Of a stretch of 35,723 nucleotides of DNA, positions 35,180 through 35,723 are shown piece after piece (position 1 is the first letter of the stretch; every line of letters starts with the position of its first letter). Location of the stretch: contig CAIXQV010000551.1 of assembly GCA_903921605.1 (NCBI GenBank), positions 1 through 35,723 on the forward strand, read 5' to 3'. The translations under genes and the position numbers were made by a program. Source of the stretch: an uncultured Planctomycetaceae bacterium. Lineage in GTDB: Bacteria; Planctomycetota; Planctomycetia; Planctomycetales; Planctomycetaceae. The notes under the pieces were generated by a model. That model had not been told where the DNA came from and ran no database searches. It was given only the letters and a program-made list of their open reading frames with translations.

Positions 35180-35409
35180 GTATCACAACAGGTGGGAATA
35201 GAGTGGGCGAGTTTCTCGTATTGTGGCTTTCATCCTCTGTCCGAGTCCAGTCGTTCGGGCGGTTTCAGGTCTGCCGTGCCAAAGATGTTGCAGTCGAATT
35301 GACGTGAAAGACTTTGCTTATTCGCGTTCCAATTGACTATCATCCATGTCCCCCGCCCAATTGTACGCTGCCTCAAAGTTGCGTCGCCCGCCGTTTCAGG
35401 AGAACCTTG

Positions 35410-35723
35410 ATGCTGACAATGCTCGGTAGTCCACGACGATGTTGTGACGGTTTCACTCGCCGAGAAACTTTGCGGGCGGGAGCATTATCTGCGATGGGAG
35501 GCTTCGGGCTTCCTCAGATGCTGCAGGCTGAACAGTCCGGGCTTATCAAAGACGGCAAAGCAAAAAACGTCATCTTCATCTTTTTGCTGGGCGGTGCGGC
35601 GACTCAGGATATGTATGACCTGAAACCCAACGCACCATCAGAGGTCAGAGGTGAATTCAAGCCGATTCCGACCACGGTCCCGGGGATTGAAGTTTGTGAG
35701 CATCTGCCAAAGTTTGCTCAACT
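35410..35723 (+). CDS. DUF1501 protein, N-terminal part (cut by window end)
   Basis: The first 104 codons of another DUF1501 protein. The ATG at 35410 has AGGAGA 7 bases upstream. The N-terminus is LGSPRRCCDGFTRRETLRAG followed by ALSAMGGFGLPQML, a twin-arginine signal; then KNVIFIFLLGGAATQDMYDL, the usual DUF1501 opening strand and motif, and a segment ending CEHLPKFAQ at the window edge. It is divergent from the 921-residue gene with 230 bases between starts; its partner gene, if any, would lie upstream on this strand or beyond the window. Confidence 0.88.
   Translation, partial: MLTMLGSPRRCCDGFTRRETLRAGALSAMGGFGLPQMLQAEQSGLIKDGKAKNVIFIFLLGGAATQDMYDLKPNAPSEVRGEFKPIPTTVPGIEVCEHLPKFAQ

Noticed and set aside
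1..35723. tRNA genes, rRNA, CRISPR arrays
   Set aside because: No TPsiC-like GGTTCGAATCC with a matching acceptor stem, no rRNA-like stretch and no regularly spaced repeats were seen.

Overview
The window is a stretch of a planctomycete chromosome, probably from the Pirellulales/Planctomycetales side. The basis is gene content: three intact genes plus one cut-off gene for DUF1501 (Tat-signal) proteins, two DUF1552 proteins, two DUF1549/DUF1553 proteins, two long DUF1587/1592/1588/1585 cytochrome-like proteins with CxxCH motifs, a haem peroxidase with an LEPR-type N-terminus, and a PQQ propeller opening with DWPGWRG. Base composition looks moderate (about half G+C by eye). No species is assigned.

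Layout. 187-1443 (-) is a multi-pass membrane protein. 1670-4752 (+) is a DUF1549/1553 + DUF1501 pair with a strong hairpin in its leader. 4911-9616 (-) holds an animal-type haem peroxidase, a secreted protein of unknown function and L-threonine aldolase. 9867-12787 (+) holds hisD, a HAD phosphatase and a PlsC-type acyltransferase. 12853-18737 (-) looks like one transcription unit: two tandem Cys-rich NHL/propeller paralogues, a PhnD-like periplasmic binding protein, and a PQQ-like propeller whose frame joins the PhnD frame through an A9 slippery run. 19015-19863 (-) holds rpsR (with a clear terminator) and glnB. 20240-21280 (+) is a prepilin peptidase. 21388-25075 (+) and 29571-25180 (-) are two convergent DUF1592 + DUF1552 pairs. 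35179-30737 (-) is a DUF1549/1553 + DUF1501 pair, and a further DUF1501 gene starts at 35410 (+) and runs off the end.

The most unusual object is at 29666-30736, between two of these pairs. A 274-residue gene is bracketed by two same-orientation 128-bp copies of a hairpin-rich repeat. I read the protein as two fused Y1 (IS200/RAYT-like) transposase domains: the N-terminal one keeps the tyrosine but has lost HUH, and the C-terminal one keeps HUH but lacks the tyrosine helix. Together they could form one composite active site in a single chain. The flanking units resemble REP/BIME elements, and the last codons of the gene are encoded by one of them.

The second notable object is the A9 / A-AAA-AAG site at 14025-14034, where the PhnD-like frame ends and the propeller frame, which has no start codon of its own near its conserved N-terminus, continues in -1. 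This could be recoding, transcript slippage, or a one-base homopolymer error hiding a simple fusion gene. Two smaller palindromic repeat families and several hairpins in leaders or 3' regions are also listed. No tRNA, rRNA or CRISPR array was seen. All family calls are from reading the sequence; no database search was run.
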